NCBI GenBank assembly: GCA_035578155.1
Contig: JAPWDM010000001.1
Span: 3,342,672-3,406,671 of the forward strand
DNA length: 64,000 bases
Direction of reading: 5' to 3'
From: Brachynemurus nebulosus
Lineage: Eukaryota; Arthropoda; Insecta; Neuroptera; Myrmeleontidae
Of the stretch, positions 61,077-64,000 are shown in pieces (the first letter of the stretch is position 1; each line of letters opens with the position of its first letter). The translations under genes were made by a program, and so were the position numbers. The notes beneath the pieces were generated by a model that was not told the DNA's origin, did not search any database, and saw nothing but the letters and a program-made list of their open reading frames with translations.

Positions 61077-62067
61077 TGGAAATAGCCAGTAAACCTTTTG
61101 TGCCTAATTTAAGCCATCAATTAAAGGAGTTTGCGTATTGAAATTACATATTAGCCGAAATAATAAAGTAAAAGCCTTAGAAATAAATTCATTTAACTAT
61201 GACAAATGTTATGGCAGAAACGCTGGGTAGGAAGACTTAAATTTCAAAAAAATCGATTTTAGTGACTTTCGATTAATGTAACAAAATGTCTAAAACATCG
61301 TTCTTTACTATATAAATCTGTATCTATTAAACGTTTTGTACAGAAGTTTGTACATTATAAAAATGTCTGACTAATTTGATCCAGTCTTACCTATATAACA
61401 ACAACGAATTTAACAAGTTTAAGAGTAATGTATCGCTAATACTTAGATCAATAAAAGAAAAGAGCGATAACACTTGCTATAGATACGTTGTATTTTGTTG
61501 TTTTGCTGGAAAATATTAGATTAGGTAACACTGAATATTTAAGTGCGTTGGATTGTTAATAGACTATGTTGTTTTTAACATTTTTAATTGAGTTGTAATT
61601 TTTTTAAACAAGAAATAATATCTAGGCTGAGAATTTACTACTTAGTTCTGTTTTGCTTAAACAAGCTTTTCAGTAACACTTTATTTGCATTTTTCTTTAT
61701 TCTACTTGGCTATTTTTTACACGTATGTGAACGTAGAATTATGCTAATGATGAAACCATTTCTATAAAAAATATAAATTTAATTTATGAAAATATAAGCT
61801 GACAGCAGCTAATTGAAAACGCGATTGGAAGAAGAACTCTACAGTGATTACGATTATCTATTTAATTGGAATTGTTTTATAGAAAAACACTTATAAATGG
61901 ACAAATTCACCTAGGAAAATAATAAAAAATTGTATTTATCGAATTCTTTTTCAAATTATAGTATTGGTGATAGTTTTGTGCTATTTAGTGTATTTTCTAT
62001 AAGATTCATATTTATTTTGTATACAGAATGTTTGCATGGTAAATATTCCGTAGACGTTTTCTAACAG
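61077..62067. other. AT-rich spacer
   Basis: No supportable feature. Confidence 0.5.
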
Positions 62068-62070
62068 TTA

Positions 62071-62532
62071 GGCCCGATCCACATTAACGCTCCGCTCTCG
62101 GTACGATATTGTCCCGCTTCCAATTCGATAAAATATTCTTACACAAGAAACAATGAGTGTATTCACATCATCGCTCTGATATCGGTCCGATATCAGTCAC
62201 GGTTCGCTCCCACTCCAATGCCACTCCAATATCAATACCACTCAGGTAATATTTTATCGGAGCGATATCAGACTTGTTATATGGCTTGTGCCTATAGCGT
62301 AAATACTTTTCTGATTCCACTCCACTCCGCTTGCATTCAATTGTTATGGAAAGATGTTTGTATCGAAGTGAGACCGAACTGGTAGCGTACCTAGAGTGGC
62401 ATTATAATGTGAATAGAGAACGCATAAGTACCAGCATTATATCAGCACAGTAATGTGAATACAACAAGATTATATCGGAGCGAGAGTGGAGTGGGACCGT
62501 ACCGAGAGCGGGACGTTAATGTAAATCGGGCC
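62071..62532. mobile_element. PIF/Harbinger-like MITE, GGCCCGAT ends
   Basis: A 462 bp element flanked by TTA (62068-62070, 62533-62535). Inverted ends match over about 35 bp, GGCCCGATYYACATTAACG followed by CCGCTCTCGGTACG. The interior reiterates GGAGCGATATC, CGATATCGG and CCACTCC on both strands. No coding. Confidence 0.9.
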
Positions 62533-62535
62533 TTA

Positions 62536-63166
62536 CTGTGTCGTATATTCAAAATAATTTCATATTGTTAAGAAATTCACTACTCGTACGCACCGAACCG
62601 AGTATATTATTACACTAGTTGCGATATCAGCGTCATGTATACTGGTGTAGAAGCATGGATACGCATGGTGTTTGTATTACCTGTGTTAATATATAAATAT
62701 TTTATAGAGCACGTAGGGTAATTATCTAATACTTGTTGAGAGTTAACTTTTCGTTCAGCAGAATGGATGAAATTCAAAACCGGCGCCTAGTTCTTCGTTG
62801 AATGTCAGGAATGCCCTAAAGTTTGCTTTCCTGATGTCCTCGGAACTCAGTAGGGGAGATTCTAGACATGCATCTCAATGAAAACAATGCCCCACAAAAA
62901 TATAGAACATGGGATGAGGATCCACTAGTCCCATAATAATAAAATCCTTTCTTCGGACATTATGCCCAATGAGCAAGCCTTTTAGATGGTTAAGCTCTAC
63001 CTGTCTAGATATAGTAAGCTTTCGGGCCTAAAATTTAAAACATAACGTGATTCCAGAAATATGCATTTTATTTCGGATTTTTACATAAGGAACTTATTTA
63101 CTATTTTGTAATTTTGGTAGCCCTTGGAAATTGGGTAAATTAGGATTATTTTTTAAATACTTACTG
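62536..63166. other. AT-rich spacer
   Basis: No supportable feature. Confidence 0.5.
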
Positions 63167-63875
63167 TACACGGAGGGAAAATTTATATAAAAATTACTGT
63201 GCTCAGCACTACAATCGACGTATAAAAGGCGAACATATTCAATTTTATACGGTAAAAATATAAAAATTATAATTAATCATAGAAAATTTAAAGGATAGAA
63301 TATTGTTTCCATAATATTAGTTCCGTAAAATTTGTAAAACAGCACAGTAAAAGGTTCCATTGCCGACAAAAAAATATTTTTTAATTGTTTGTTTTTTAAT
63401 TTTATTTTTTAAAGGTTTGGACGACCAACTTGGTCGGACGGGTCGGACCAAGCACGTTGATCCATTAGACTGTGTTACAAGCAGCCAGCAGTATTCGTTA
63501 CACTGTGTTAGAGGACGGGGATGTCACCGTTTAATTCATCATTTTGTTACTTCACTATCTTTAGTATTAGAAAATATTGTTGGCAATCATTTTTGTATGC
63601 ATCATAAAGTTCTTACAGGTTCGAAGTTTTTACAGGTACCGCCCAAGCAACATAAGGTTGCGGGTCAGATGCGCAAATGAAAGAGTACGACAACAAGAAT
63701 TAAACTATAACATATATGCATAAGAGTGTGATAAAAGTTGTGTTAGCACATTAAATTTTACCATGCTAGTACATATTTTTTATTTTGGTCGTCGATTGCG
63801 CACTCATTATAAGAGAGCATGGTAATTTTTCTGAAATTTTATCTACAAAAATTATATGATTTTTATCTCCGTGTA
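63167..63875. mobile_element. TACACGGAGAGAAAA MITE, copy 3
   Basis: Same family as 14618 and 19197: left end TACACGGAGGGAAAA, right end ATCTCCGTGTA, with TA at both edges. It keeps CCATAATATTAGTTCCGTAA (as copy 1) and CAACTTGGTCGGACGGGTCG (related to copy 2), and lacks CTAGCACAACAATTTTTATG near its right end. The frame at 63360-63680 is repeat sequence. Confidence 0.8.
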
Positions 63876-64000
63876 AATTTAAATACCAGTTAAAAACTGG
63901 ATGCATTTTATTTAGTTTTAAATAAACACAAATCGAATTTTGACAGAGAGTACCATGCAATGTTCCAAAAAATTTATTTTAGACAGTGTCGGTATAAAAT
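63876..64000. other. AT-rich end of window
   Basis: Nothing supportable in the last 125 bases. Confidence 0.5.

Overview
The window is strongly AT-rich eukaryotic nuclear DNA and looks like an intergenic or intronic repeat field from an arthropod, most likely an insect. The grounds are the transposon spectrum (non-autonomous hAT, PIF/Harbinger, TTAA-target piggyBac-like, pogo and mariner elements, Helitrons with tandem-repeat cores, tRNA-derived SINEs), the many long (TA)n tracts and the lack of any compact gene. A sap-feeding hemipteran would fit, but the sequence does not prove it. I found no convincing protein-coding exon, no intact tRNA or rRNA gene and no prokaryotic feature. All open reading frames are short and most are translations of repeats.

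Layout. 0.4-1.35 kb: a TTAA element. 3.6-5.6 kb: a 2 kb element with roughly 300 bp inverted arms. 5.7-7.5 kb: a Helitron followed by a second TTAA element. 10.4-13.2 kb: a 2.7 kb composite TTAA element that holds two tandem arrays and a (TA)n tract. 14.6-20 kb: two copies of a TA-flanked MITE (third copy at 63.2 kb), a hAT element nested in a Harbinger element, and a ~168 bp satellite array split by an insertion. 21-22.6 kb: a hAT MITE and a TTAA MITE. 24.6 and 50.2 kb: two copies of an element made of AAGACC reiterations. 28.2-29.4 kb: a near-perfect palindrome of 141 bp units inserted into a Helitron whose unoccupied relative lies at 42.4-43.0 kb. 30-42 kb: TTAA, hAT, unclassified and pogo-like elements, one nested in another. 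43.4-45.9 kb: SINE-like repeats and a Harbinger MITE. 46.9-49.1 kb: two more TTAA elements. 51.0 kb: a deleted mariner inside a duplicated segment. 54.4 kb: a tiny hAT MITE. 57.0 kb: a pogo element that keeps both ends of its transposase. 60.1 kb: a piggyBac-like element. 62.1 kb: a Harbinger MITE.

There is no gene pathway to reconstruct. What links the parts is transposition: autonomous transposases elsewhere in the genome would move these deletion derivatives. A recurring design, in at least ten elements of several superfamilies, is that a short motif from the element's ends is repeated many times through its interior. Exact target-site duplications, nested insertions and one paralogous empty site allow several insertions to be ordered in time.
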